Assembly: GCF_021228235.1 (NCBI RefSeq) | Contig: NZ_JAJQRG010000009.1 | Location: 62,001 to 126,000 of the forward strand | Length of the DNA: 64,000 nt | Direction of reading: 5' to 3' | Source of the DNA: Pseudophaeobacter flagellatus | GTDB lineage: Bacteria > Pseudomonadota > Alphaproteobacteria > Rhodobacterales > Rhodobacteraceae | In this document: piece after piece, positions 17,329 through 25,360 of the stretch | Layout: each line of letters starts with the position of its first letter | Numbering within the stretch: the first letter of the stretch is position 1 | Made by a program: the position numbers and the translations under genes | Notes under the pieces: generated by a model | The model's database searches: none | What the model was told of the DNA's origin: nothing | Seen by the model: only the letters and a program-made list of their open reading frames with translations

Positions 17329-18294
17329 CTAGGACAGTGAAACCCAAGCAATGACCATGGGAACGGTCACAATAGAGGCGATGGTTGAAATCAAGATCGC
17401 CGCCGAGGCCCGATGCGGTGCAACTCCATAGTGCTGCGCCAGCATATAGACATTGCCCGCCACCGGCAGGGAGGCAGCGGCAATGGCAACGGTGGCGGCA
17501 AAGCTGGCAACCGGAAAGAGGTAGAGCACGCAGATCGCAACACAAAGAGGGTGCAGCACCAGCTTGGCAAAGCTGATCCAGGCAGCAATCTGCATCCGTT
17601 CCGCCGATTTCGACGCCAGCGAAGCGCCTATCGCAAACAGCGCTCCGGGGGTGGCCGCACCGCCAAGGATCGACAGAAAGTCATTCATCGGCACCGGGAT
17701 CGGGATTTCAGCGGCAGACCATGCCAGCCCGGCGCAGATCGCCAGGATCATCGGGTTGCGCAGCAGCCCCAGCAATACCAGTTTCAGCGTCGCCAGCCCA
17801 AGACCGCTGGCCGGATCGTCCATCTGGATACCGCTTTGCGCCTTGCGTTGACCGATGTTGATCAAAATCACGATCAGCGAGGAAAACACTACAAGATCAA
17901 TGCTGAGAACCACCATCATCGGTCCGACCGAGGCCTCTCCGAACAGCATCGACATCATTGGCAACCCAAGGAAGCCGACATTGCCAATCGCGGCGCATTG
18001 CGCTTCTACGGCGGTGGTTGGCATATCCAGCCCCCGCAGCATGGCGACAAGGGTGACAATCAGATAGACCGCCATGGTGCCCGCCAAATAGGCCAGTACC
18101 AGATCCAGCTCAAAAATCTCGCCAAAAGACAGATTGGCGGAAAAGCGGAAAATCATCGCCGACAGGGGGAAGAAAAAGACGAATTTGGTCAGATAGGCGG
18201 TGGCTTCTTCACTAAAAAACCGCGTGCGCCCAGCCCAGTATCCCAAGCCAATAATCGCAAAGAAGGGGAGGGTTCTGAGGAAAATATCGATCAT
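17329..18294 (-). CDS. AEC-family (auxin efflux carrier-like) transporter
   Basis: This 321-residue membrane protein has about ten helices arranged as two five-helix halves. The first begins FLRTLPFFAIIGLGYWAGR, and the C-terminal half includes ATPGALFAIGASLASKSAE. Bacterial AEC proteins such as malonate carriers move organic acids. The ATG at 18294 is chosen because the membrane domain begins right there, although the ribosome binding site is weak. It diverges from the TetR-type regulator gene at 18450 across 155 bases, which makes it the likely target of that regulator. Confidence 0.85.
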   Translation of the reverse strand: MIDIFLRTLPFFAIIGLGYWAGRTRFFSEEATAYLTKFVFFFPLSAMIFRFSANLSFGEIFELDLVLAYLAGTMAVYLIVTLVAMLRGLDMPTTAVEAQCAAIGNVGFLGLPMMSMLFGEASVGPMMVVLSIDLVVFSSLIVILINIGQRKAQSGIQMDDPASGLGLATLKLVLLGLLRNPMILAICAGLAWSAAEIPIPVPMNDFLSILGGAATPGALFAIGASLASKSAERMQIAAWISFAKLVLHPLCVAICVLYLFPVASFAATVAIAAASLPVAGNVYMLAQHYGVAPHRASAAILISTIASIVTVPMVIAWVSLS

Positions 18295-18386
18295 TTTCGA
18301 AGTGGTAGCGGATTTGCCTGCAAAGGCAAAGTGGAAAGCGCGCCCTAACTGGTCTGCTTGGTTTGAAGGCAATCGCGACGGAAGAG

Positions 18387-18416
18387 TTGTTGACCCGCAC
18401 CGCTGTCGTCTAGAAT
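18387..18416 (+). promoter_or_regulatory. Candidate promoter for the TetR-type regulator
   Basis: TTGTTG (18387-18392) is followed after 18 bases by TAGAAT (18411-18416); an overlapping TTGACC (18390-18395) would give a spacer of 15. The pair lies in the divergent interval between the AEC carrier and the TetR regulator. Confidence 0.3.
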
Positions 18417-18449
18417 AGGGGTATTCCTGCCAGCGCCTTGAGGTCAGCC

Positions 18450-19076
18450 ATGAACGAACACGCTAGTATCCTGCGAACGGGACGCAAATTTGATCAGGTG
18501 CTGCAAGGCGCGCGTGAGGTGTTCCTGGCGGATGGATTTGAGGGGGCCAGCGTCGATGACATCGCCCGCGTGGCGGGAGTGTCCAAGGCGACGCTGTACA
18601 ATTATTTCCCCGACAAGCGGTTGTTGTTCATGGAGGTGGCGCGCAGTGAATGCGCCCGCCAGGCGGATGCGCCGATGGATCTGGCAGCCTGCAGTCGCCC
18701 TGCGCGCGAGATCTTGCGCCTCGCTGCCGGGCATATCCTCTCGGTCAGCCTGTCGGATTTTGGCCTGAGGATGTTCCGCATCTGCGTGGCCGAGGCCGAC
18801 CGCTTTCCCGATCTGGGGCGGCAGTTCTATGAAAGTGGCCCGATGCTCGTGCGGGGGAAAATTCGCGATTACCTGCGTAGCGCCACTGCCAAAGGTGAGC
18901 TGGAGATTGAGGATTTTGACCTAGCAGCGGATCAATTCGCCGAGCTGTGCCGCGCCGATCTGGTGCCACGGTTACTGTTCAAGATCGACACGAGCTTTTC
19001 TGAGGCAGAGTGCAGCCGGGTGATCGAGGGGGCCATTGATACCTTTCTGGCCCGCTATGGGGCGCGTAACACCTGA
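18450..19076 (+). CDS. TetR/AcrR family transcriptional regulator
   Basis: This 208-residue protein has an N-terminal TetR DNA-binding domain with the helix-turn-helix ASVDDIARVAGVSKATLYNY followed by FPDKRLLF, as in the AcrR-like consensus. The C-terminal ligand domain is of the type with FGLRMFRICVAEADRFPDLG, seen in many alphaproteobacterial TetR proteins. The ATG at 18450 is preceded by a weak AGGTCAGCC; a TTG four codons upstream is the alternative. Its divergent position suggests control of the AEC carrier. The effector is unknown. Confidence 0.88.
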   Translation: MNEHASILRTGRKFDQVLQGAREVFLADGFEGASVDDIARVAGVSKATLYNYFPDKRLLFMEVARSECARQADAPMDLAACSRPAREILRLAAGHILSVSLSDFGLRMFRICVAEADRFPDLGRQFYESGPMLVRGKIRDYLRSATAKGELEIEDFDLAADQFAELCRADLVPRLLFKIDTSFSEAECSRVIEGAIDTFLARYGARNT

Positions 19077-19171
19077 TTACCGCCTTTGACTTGCGACATC
19101 ATTCATATCCTAACACGTTGAAATATTTGTTTCAGGCCGTGTTGGGCGATCCGGCTGCAACGCGAAACGCT

Positions 19172-19702
19172 TTAGTGTGTCACCGCCTGATTTGGGGTCC
19201 GGCGATAGGATTGGTGGCAGCTATGGCAGGCCTGCATCATCGCAGGAATACTGCGGCGCAGTCCGTTCAAAGAACCGACGTTAAGTTGTTTTGCCGCTAT
19301 CTGGGCGGTCTCGGCGCGCTGCGTGAAATCCTGCCAACGGCTCCAGATTTCGGGGCGCGCGTGCGAATTCGGCTCCATCCGCTGTTTCTTGAACCGCTTG
19401 GTGATCTTGCGGGTGCTGCTGATCAGGGATCGCCGGGCAGCTCTGGCCTGGGCGGGGCTAAAGGTGCGGCGTCCGGCGATCATATCGCCGAGGGTGGTCA
19501 GGGCGGCTTTCTGGCCCTGCATCAGGGTCAGGCGGTCGCGGACGTGCTTGTCGGTGATGATAGCGCTGCCTGCGTTCAGATCGGCCGCAAGCATCAGCAG
19601 GCAAAGCGCCAGGGCAGAGACGAGCCCCCCGATAGGCCGGAGCGCCAGCCTGTGAAGGGCCAGCCTGTTAGCGCCTATCGGGCGCGGTAAAGGGGCAGTC
19701 AT
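19172..19702 (-). CDS. Class II cytochrome c (cytochrome c' family)
   Basis: This 176-residue protein has a basic N-terminus and a hydrophobic segment (LVSALALCLLMLAADLNAGS), consistent with export to the periplasm. A four-helix domain follows, ending in the C-terminal haem motif CHSCHQSYR, the hallmark position of cytochrome c'/c-556 proteins. The candidate distal methionine is near LTLMQGQKAALTTLGDMI, the usual site for this family. It may carry electrons or bind NO. It stands alone, convergent with the TetR gene, so context gives no more specific role. The N-terminus is long and an internal start is possible. Confidence 0.8.
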   Translation of the reverse strand: MTAPLPRPIGANRLALHRLALRPIGGLVSALALCLLMLAADLNAGSAIITDKHVRDRLTLMQGQKAALTTLGDMIAGRRTFSPAQARAARRSLISSTRKITKRFKKQRMEPNSHARPEIWSRWQDFTQRAETAQIAAKQLNVGSLNGLRRSIPAMMQACHSCHQSYRRTPNQAVTH

Positions 19703-19980
19703 CGTGGTCTCTCCCTATTGGGTGCGTGGTTAAAGACGAGGTCTTGACCAGAGTAAGTGATCGGCGCGGGGGCGGGCCCTTGCCTGCGCCCCATTGGGCC
19801 GCACTGTGCTGTGCTGCCACCGGGCCTGCTGGCAGAGTTTCCGACAGCAGGGTTATTTCCGGGTTAAATATTGCAGCCCTGAGGGCATGCGGCAGCAAAA
19901 ACCGCGCGGCTTGGCGCAAGGGGGATCAGGCCTGGTGCGAAAGCTCTTGATTTATGCGGCCGTTGCGGTGAATCTTGGGT
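19703..19980. other. Divergent interval between cytochrome c and DUF2794 genes
   Basis: This interval of about 280 bases carries the upstream regions of two divergent genes. No distinct repeat, RNA or small gene was recognised. Confidence 0.5.
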
Positions 19981-20325
19981 ATGAGCATAGAGAAAAATCC
20001 GCCCTCTCAGGGGGCTGTGATCCCGCAACAGGTGGCCTTTGATCGGCGCGAGATGTCGGTGATCCTGTCGCTCTATGGCCGTATGGTTGCTGCCGGAGAA
20101 TGGCGTGACTATGGCATTTCCTGCCTGCGCGAACTGGCCGTTTTTTCGATTTTTCGCCGCACCGCCGAACATCCGCTGTACCGGATTGAAAAACAGCCCA
20201 AGCTGCGCAATCGACAGGGGCAATATGCGGTGGTGGGCATGGACGGCCAGATTTTGAAACGCGGCAGCGATTTGAAAGCAGTGCTGCGGGTGCTGGAACG
20301 CAAGCTGATCCGCGCCGTTAAATAG
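19981..20325 (+). CDS. DUF2794 family protein
   Basis: This 114-residue protein is of the DUF2794 family, found almost only in alphaproteobacteria and of unknown function. Family-like segments are VAFDRREMSVILSLYGRMVA, EWRDYGISCLRELAVFSIFR and HPLYRIEKQPKL. The ATG at 19981 is chosen; an in-frame TTG at 19975 is the alternative. It is followed by the convergent NlpC/P60 gene 35 bases away. Nothing in the sequence indicates a membrane or secreted location. Confidence 0.85.
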   Translation: MSIEKNPPSQGAVIPQQVAFDRREMSVILSLYGRMVAAGEWRDYGISCLRELAVFSIFRRTAEHPLYRIEKQPKLRNRQGQYAVVGMDGQILKRGSDLKAVLRVLERKLIRAVK

Positions 20326-20360
20326 ACTCTGCCCCCCGGCTGGAAGCTCTGGTCCAGAGC

Positions 20361-21125
20361 CTAAGCTGCGGAGAACATTCGCTTATGTGCGGTGACGGGG
20401 CCGTCGCCCTGGTCGGCAATGCGCTGGATTGCCGACTGGAGTGGTTCCAGCGCCACGGCCATGGCATGCACATTGGCATGCAGCAGCGTGTCGGGATCAT
20501 AGACCCAGGCCACATGCCCCTTCCAGAACAACAGATCGCCGCGCTGATAGGCACTCCCCTCGGGCAAGAGGTAGCCGAGGGCATGCTCTTGTGGGGTGCT
20601 GTCGCCGGGGCTGGGGATGGCGCAGGCCAGGCAGGCCATCTGCACCAGCCCAGAACAATCAATGCCAAAGCGGCTGTTGCCGCCCCACAGATAGGGGGTG
20701 CCAAGGAAGCTCTTGGCCACCGCAACCGGATCGTTCAGATACTGGCCAAGCGGCGTCAGATGCGCCTTTGGCACAAAGCCCTGATCGGTGATGGCAAACC
20801 GCCCCTCGAACCCCGAAACCCGAAGCTGGCTGGCAAAACTCAGTGCTGCTGTGTCGCGGGATTTGAAGTCGGCTTGGGAATAGGCGTGGCTGGCCGGGGC
20901 GCTGATCCAGTGGCTGGCCTGCTGCGCGGGGGCCAGAGCAGAGCATGGCAGAAAACCGGTATAGCCATCTTTCGCCGCCTGCACCTGGGCCCAGTCCGTG
21001 TCTTGCTGCAAAACCGTGACACTCTCGCCGCACAACAGCTGGCGCTCTCGCGGGCCGGCGGGGGCACGCAGGAGATCGACAACCGGCAGGGCAATACGGG
21101 CGGTGTTGGCCGACATTGCGATCAC
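20361..21125 (-). CDS. NlpC/P60 (C40) peptidase with N-terminal SH3-like domain
   Basis: This 254-residue protein is a cell-wall peptide hydrolase of the gamma-D-glutamyl-diamino acid endopeptidase type. The N-terminal part (LPVVDLLRAPAGPRERQLLCGESV) is an SH3b-like domain. The C-terminal NlpC/P60 domain has the nucleophile in FGIDCSGLVQ, a conserved FLGTPYLWGG entry motif and the histidine in FWKGHVAWVYD. No signal peptide is evident. The first codons overlap the end of the leucyl aminopeptidase gene by 4 bases, which suggests a shared role in trimming and recycling muropeptides or peptides. Confidence 0.88.
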   Translation of the reverse strand: MIAMSANTARIALPVVDLLRAPAGPRERQLLCGESVTVLQQDTDWAQVQAAKDGYTGFLPCSALAPAQQASHWISAPASHAYSQADFKSRDTAALSFASQLRVSGFEGRFAITDQGFVPKAHLTPLGQYLNDPVAVAKSFLGTPYLWGGNSRFGIDCSGLVQMACLACAIPSPGDSTPQEHALGYLLPEGSAYQRGDLLFWKGHVAWVYDPDTLLHANVHAMAVALEPLQSAIQRIADQGDGPVTAHKRMFSAA

Positions 21126-22546
21126 AGGTCCAGCAGGGCGGGCAGGGCGGCAAACAGCGCCCGACCGCCCTGGCCGATACCGCCCTTGGGGCGGCCGGGG
21201 GCGGCGCTGGGCATCCAGCCGTAGATGTCAAAATGCATATAGCGGCTGTCAGCGGCAAAGCGGCGCAGGAATAGGGCGGCGGTGATTGAGCCGGCGAACC
21301 CACCCGAGGGCGCATTGTCGAGATCGGCAATGGCGGGTTCGATCATGCTCTCATAGGGGGTATGAAAGGGCATCCGCCAGACCGGATCCGCCTGCGGCGC
21401 CGCAGTGGCGGCCAAGGCCCCGGCATCATTGTCTTGATCGGTGTAAAACGGTGCCAGATCCGGCCCCACGGCAACCCGCGCCGCGCCGGTCAGCGTCGCC
21501 ATGGATATGATCAGATCGGGGGTACCTTCCTCGGCCAGGGTCAGCGCGTCGGCTAGCACCAGGCGGCCCTCGGCGTCGGTATTGTTGATTTCAACGGTCA
21601 GCCCACTGCGCGAGGTTAGCACATCGCCGGGGCGAAAGGCGTTGCCAGCAACAGAATTCTCGACTGCGGGAATCAGGACGCGCAGTTGCAGCTTTATCCC
21701 GGCAGACATGATCATCCGGGCCAGCCCCAACACATTGGCCGCGCCACCCATGTCCTTTTTCATCAGCCCCATGCTGGCGCCGGGTTTGAGGTTCAGTCCG
21801 CCAGTGTCAAAGCAGACCCCCTTGCCCACCAGTGTCAGGCTTGGGCCGCTGCTGCCCCAGCGCAGGTCAATCAGGCGCGGTGCCTGTTCGGCGGCGCGTC
21901 CGACGCTGTGGATCAGCGGCAGATTGGCCTCTAGCAGATCATCGCCCGCGATCACCCCGACCGAGGCGTCAAACTCGGCGGCCAGAGCCTCGACGGCCTC
22001 TTCCAGCTGGGCAGGCCCCATGTCGGCGGCAGGGGTGTTGATCAGATCGCGGGTCAGGAACTCTGCCGCCGCCAGGTTTTCGATGGCGCTGGCATCCAGA
22101 CCTTCGGGCGCGACCAGCTCGGCCTCCATTTCGGCGGCGGCTTTGTAGCGGGTGAAGCGATATTGGGCCAGCAACCAGCCAAGGCATTCAGCGGCCAACT
22201 GATCCGGCGACAGAAAGGCAGTTTTCCCGCTGCCGTGGATCAGCTGATAGCTGCCGGCGGGCAGTTTTTCGGCGGCAGCGGCCAGGGTGAATCGTTTGCG
22301 CGCGCGCAGTGTCTCTGTGCCGTAGCCCGCCAAGGCCACAGTCACGGCGGGATCTGCGCCCTCTGGTCCCCGTGCCAGTAGGCCGGGCACCAAGAGCGCC
22401 TGGCCATATGCGCCGGTAAAGCCATTTTGCGTGACCCATGTCTGCAGCGTCTCTGGCTGATCCGCCAGCCAGTCTTGCAGCTGATCCTGCGCAATCAGAT
22501 AGAGCGGAACGGTAGCGGCAGTGGCTGGTGCAAAACGAGGGGCCAT
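21122..22546 (-). CDS. Leucyl aminopeptidase family protein (M17)
   Basis: This 474-residue cytosolic aminopeptidase has the M17 C-terminal catalytic domain: VGKGVCFDTGGLNLKPG with the metal-binding Asp, MKKDMGGAANVLG, and the signature NTDAEGRLVLADAL. These motifs include the dinuclear-metal ligands and the active-site arginine. The N-terminal half is divergent, as usual. The start at 22546 is set by CGGAGTATCCCC before the ATG; an upstream ATG at 22570 lacks such a site. It is coupled to the NlpC/P60 gene downstream. Confidence 0.9.
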   Translation of the reverse strand: MAPRFAPATAATVPLYLIAQDQLQDWLADQPETLQTWVTQNGFTGAYGQALLVPGLLARGPEGADPAVTVALAGYGTETLRARKRFTLAAAAEKLPAGSYQLIHGSGKTAFLSPDQLAAECLGWLLAQYRFTRYKAAAEMEAELVAPEGLDASAIENLAAAEFLTRDLINTPAADMGPAQLEEAVEALAAEFDASVGVIAGDDLLEANLPLIHSVGRAAEQAPRLIDLRWGSSGPSLTLVGKGVCFDTGGLNLKPGASMGLMKKDMGGAANVLGLARMIMSAGIKLQLRVLIPAVENSVAGNAFRPGDVLTSRSGLTVEINNTDAEGRLVLADALTLAEEGTPDLIISMATLTGAARVAVGPDLAPFYTDQDNDAGALAATAAPQADPVWRMPFHTPYESMIEPAIADLDNAPSGGFAGSITAALFLRRFAADSRYMHFDIYGWMPSAAPGRPKGGIGQGGRALFAALPALLDL

Positions 22547-22746
22547 GGGGATACTCCGGTTGGGCGTCAAGAGCCGTCAGAGTATCTGTCCCCCAGCTGC
22601 CTGCAAGCCCTGGCGGTTATTTGTCGAAATAGATTTCCCAACTGGGGCCCCGGAATTGCGGCCAGGCAGCGCAACAGGTCAGGGTCGCCCGGCACCGATC
22701 TGGTCACCCTGGCGGCCTGGCCTGCTGCACAGGAGCGCAGAGCTGT

Positions 22747-23106
22747 TTAGACCGAGAGATCCTGCTGATCCCAGACCACGGTCAAAGAGCGCTCTCCGAC
22801 ACGCAACAGGCGGAACAGAATCGCCGCCACCGCTGGTGAATCTTTGCTATCAATCGCAAGTGTGACATCGCGCGCAATCGACGCCATTGCGCTCATGCCG
22901 ATCTGATCCGCGATTGCAATCAAGGACCGTGCATTCTTGCGCAGATCAATCATGTTGTCTTGTCGCCATAGGCGTTCGCAATGCGTCAGGCGCACGGCGA
23001 GTTCCTCGATGGCGCGGCAGACGACGTCTTCGGCCCCTGCTTCGCCCAATTGTGCATAAAGCATGCCCAGTTTGTCTGGGTCCAGCTTTACGTTTTCTGC
23101 CTGCAT
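22747..23106 (-). CDS. Small helical protein resembling a degenerate Hpt domain
   Basis: The protein has about 119 residues and is predicted all-helical. The segment ARSLIAIADQIGMSAMASIA matches the spacing of histidine-phosphotransfer (Hpt) domains, where the helix reads roughly AHxLKGxAxxxGxxxLA. The phosphoacceptor histidine is missing here (an Ala/Arg lies in its place), so if it is Hpt-like it cannot carry phosphate. The ATG at 23106 is used; a GTG at 23130 has a better AGGG ribosome binding site and would add eight residues. It is divergent from carbonic anhydrase. The function is unknown and the Hpt link is my inference. Confidence 0.65.
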   Translation of the reverse strand: MQAENVKLDPDKLGMLYAQLGEAGAEDVVCRAIEELAVRLTHCERLWRQDNMIDLRKNARSLIAIADQIGMSAMASIARDVTLAIDSKDSPAVAAILFRLLRVGERSLTVVWDQQDLSV

Positions 23107-23283
23107 GACAGTGAGTATATTAGCCACCACATTCACCCTAAAATTAATGTACCCCCACGGCACGCAGCCAATTTGACGCCGAGTGGTTGTCAAAAGGTTT
23201 CCGCCCGCCTGTTCAAATCGCTCGAATTTGCTAACAATGCAGGATAATAACCCGGCTAACACTCACACCAGGGGATGCTTCTT

Positions 23284-23934
23284 ATGGAATTTGCCAAACC
23301 TCTACCCAGTTATCTGGTCAAGCGTTATCATGGCTGGAAGGCCACATCCTATGAGGAAAACCAGGGCTGGTATCGCCGTCTGGCCACGGAAGGCCAGCGG
23401 CCGCGCGCCATGGTGATTTCCTGTTGCGACAGTCGGGTTCACGTGACCTCTATCTTTGGGGCCGACCAGGGAGAGTTCTTTATCCACCGCAATATCGCCA
23501 ATCTGGTGCCGCCCTATGCGCCCGATGGCGATCACCACGGCACCAGTGCGACGGTGGAATATGCTGTAACTGTGTTGAAAGTATCGCATCTTATTGTCTT
23601 GGGCCATTCGCAGTGTGGCGGAGTGCAGGGCTGTATCGACATGTGCAAAGGCCATGCGCCGATGCTGGAAGCCAAGGAGAGCTTTGTCGGGCGCTGGATG
23701 GATATTCTCAAACCCAAGTTCCAACTAGTGGCGGAAATCGAAGATGATGACCGCCAGGCCCGGCAGTTTGAACGCCAGGCGGTTGTGGCCTCGCTGGAAA
23801 ACCTGATGAGCTTTCCTTTTGTCGACGAAGCGGTCAAAGGCGGCGGTCTCAGCCTGCACGGGCTGTGGACTGACATCGGCGAAGGCGGGCTGGAATGTTA
23901 TGACCCTGCGACAGGTCATTTCGAAAAAGTCTGA
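23284..23934 (+). CDS. Beta-class carbonic anhydrase
   Basis: This 216-residue zinc enzyme interconverts CO2 and bicarbonate. Zinc ligands are visible as C48 in CCDSR (with D50 and R51 of the catalytic dyad), H108 and C111 in GHSQCGG. The family motif HRNIANLVPP follows the first ligand. The length fits prokaryotic beta-CAs. The ATG at 23284 is chosen; an ATG at 23275 in frame lies too close to the AGGGG ribosome binding site. It stands alone, followed by a hairpin that probably ends transcription. Confidence 0.92.
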   Translation: MEFAKPLPSYLVKRYHGWKATSYEENQGWYRRLATEGQRPRAMVISCCDSRVHVTSIFGADQGEFFIHRNIANLVPPYAPDGDHHGTSATVEYAVTVLKVSHLIVLGHSQCGGVQGCIDMCKGHAPMLEAKESFVGRWMDILKPKFQLVAEIEDDDRQARQFERQAVVASLENLMSFPFVDEAVKGGGLSLHGLWTDIGEGGLECYDPATGHFEKV

Positions 23935-23958
23935 TCTTTGCCGCCTGGCCAGAGGGGA

Positions 23959-23986
23959 GGGGGGGGGGCTGTTTCGGCCCCCCGTT
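23959..23986 (+). terminator. G-run hairpin downstream of carbonic anhydrase
   Basis: A run of ten G (23959-23968) is followed by CTGTTTCGG and CCCCCC, giving a strong G/C hairpin about 25 bases after the stop codon. It has no U tract, so termination is plausible but not certain. The G10 homopolymer is also a place where sequencing or replication slippage is likely. Confidence 0.45.
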
Positions 23987-24011
23987 CCTGCCGGGCGGGC
24001 AAGAAACGCGC

Positions 24012-25163
24012 CTATTTTCCTATAGTTTTACCCATATTTTTAGCGGCGCGGGTATATCCACCGGCGCTGCCATCGACAAAATGCACGTGATCGTCGCGGC
24101 TTGCCGAGGGCACGATGCAGGTCAGGCGGGCCTCTTGCTGGCTGTGCAGGCCAAAGCGCACCTCTTTCGCAGCCTGCGCGCGTTGTAGAATGGCGGTGAT
24201 CTGATCGCGGATCTCGGGCGTGCAGTCGAGGGTCATCTTCAGCCCATCGTCGAATTTGCGATAGTCGGCATTGGCGCTCATCGTTGCTTTATAGTGGGTG
24301 GGATCGAACTGCCCGGTGGGCCTATTGCGGCGAAACAGCAGGCTCGCCAGCAGCGCTGAGCCCAATAGCGCAAGCCGACTTCTCCAGAGCGACCGGCTGC
24401 CATGGGTTAGCTTGGCCTCAAGCGTGAGCTCGGGGGGCAGCAGGTTCATGCCGGGGCCTTCCAACGGGACGGGATGCCCCCCACGTGCCAGCTTGGCGGT
24501 GAGGGCGAGGATCTCGGCGGTGATATCGGCAAAGCGCGCCGGGCTGGCCTGTGGTCCAGGGAGCATCACCAGCGACAGGATCAAACCGTTGCGGGCTGGA
24601 ATCGTGTTCCAGCGGCAGGACAATCCGGTCAGGTTTGGCGGGGTGTGATCCGCACTGTCGGCCAGCATGAAGCGGCCCTGTTTCATCTCGGCCTCGGCCC
24701 AGGCGAGGCCACCGCCGGAAAACATGGCGTAATCCGCATGATCTGATACAGCGTGGCGGGCTACGGTGACATCCAGCCCCTGGGCGCGGATCTCGGCCAG
24801 CGGAATGGCGGCCACCCGCAGGGTAATGCCAAACTCTTGCTGGACCCAATTGCGCAGGCGCACGAGGGTGCGCCGGGCTATATCCGCCTGCGCGGCTGGG
24901 ACCGCAAACGAGGTGCCATCACCGCCAAAGACAAAGGGAAACGCGACGCCTTCAAAGGCGTTTTGCAGGGCCGCAATCACCGCGGCAGCAATCATGTTGA
25001 CGGTCTTGTACCGGCCGGCCGCAATAAGACCGGTGGAATCGACGATATCGCTGCAACAGATCAGCCAATCATCCGGCAGCGGCGTAAAGGCGGCGGGCCG
25101 GGCCAGATTGGCAAAGCGTGGCTGCCGGGGGAGCGCGTCATAAAAACCGTCGGGTTTTGTCAT
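24012..25163 (-). CDS. DUF3095 family protein with a nucleotidyl-cyclase-like segment
   Basis: This 383-residue protein resembles the DUF3095 family. Near the N-terminus, DWLICCSDIVDSTGLIAAGR has the D-x-x-x-S-T/M layout of the first metal-binding aspartate in class III nucleotidyl cyclases. FPFVFGGDGTSFAVPA about 40 residues later resembles the GGDEF/cyclase beta-hairpin. A short hydrophobic helix lies near residue 275 (LALLGSALLASLLF). Activity has not been established for the family as far as I know. The ATG at 25163 gives the family-like start MTKPDGFYDALP. It diverges from an MFS transporter gene. Confidence 0.75.
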   Translation of the reverse strand: MTKPDGFYDALPRQPRFANLARPAAFTPLPDDWLICCSDIVDSTGLIAAGRYKTVNMIAAAVIAALQNAFEGVAFPFVFGGDGTSFAVPAAQADIARRTLVRLRNWVQQEFGITLRVAAIPLAEIRAQGLDVTVARHAVSDHADYAMFSGGGLAWAEAEMKQGRFMLADSADHTPPNLTGLSCRWNTIPARNGLILSLVMLPGPQASPARFADITAEILALTAKLARGGHPVPLEGPGMNLLPPELTLEAKLTHGSRSLWRSRLALLGSALLASLLFRRNRPTGQFDPTHYKATMSANADYRKFDDGLKMTLDCTPEIRDQITAILQRAQAAKEVRFGLHSQQEARLTCIVPSASRDDHVHFVDGSAGGYTRAAKNMGKTIGK

Positions 25164-25360
25164 GGGGCCACTCTCTCTTTGTCGCGGCCGCCCCCTGTCG
25201 TAAGGTCTGGCCGCGCTGTTTGTCAGCAACATAGGCTGAACCATCTGATCTATAAACAATTGTGTCGGTGCACCAAACATGCAAGCTCCACCTTCTGTGC
25301 CCCTCGCAAGATCCCGTGAGGGGGCGCAGTGTCTTGACCGCAAGAAAGGGAGCGCCGCAA

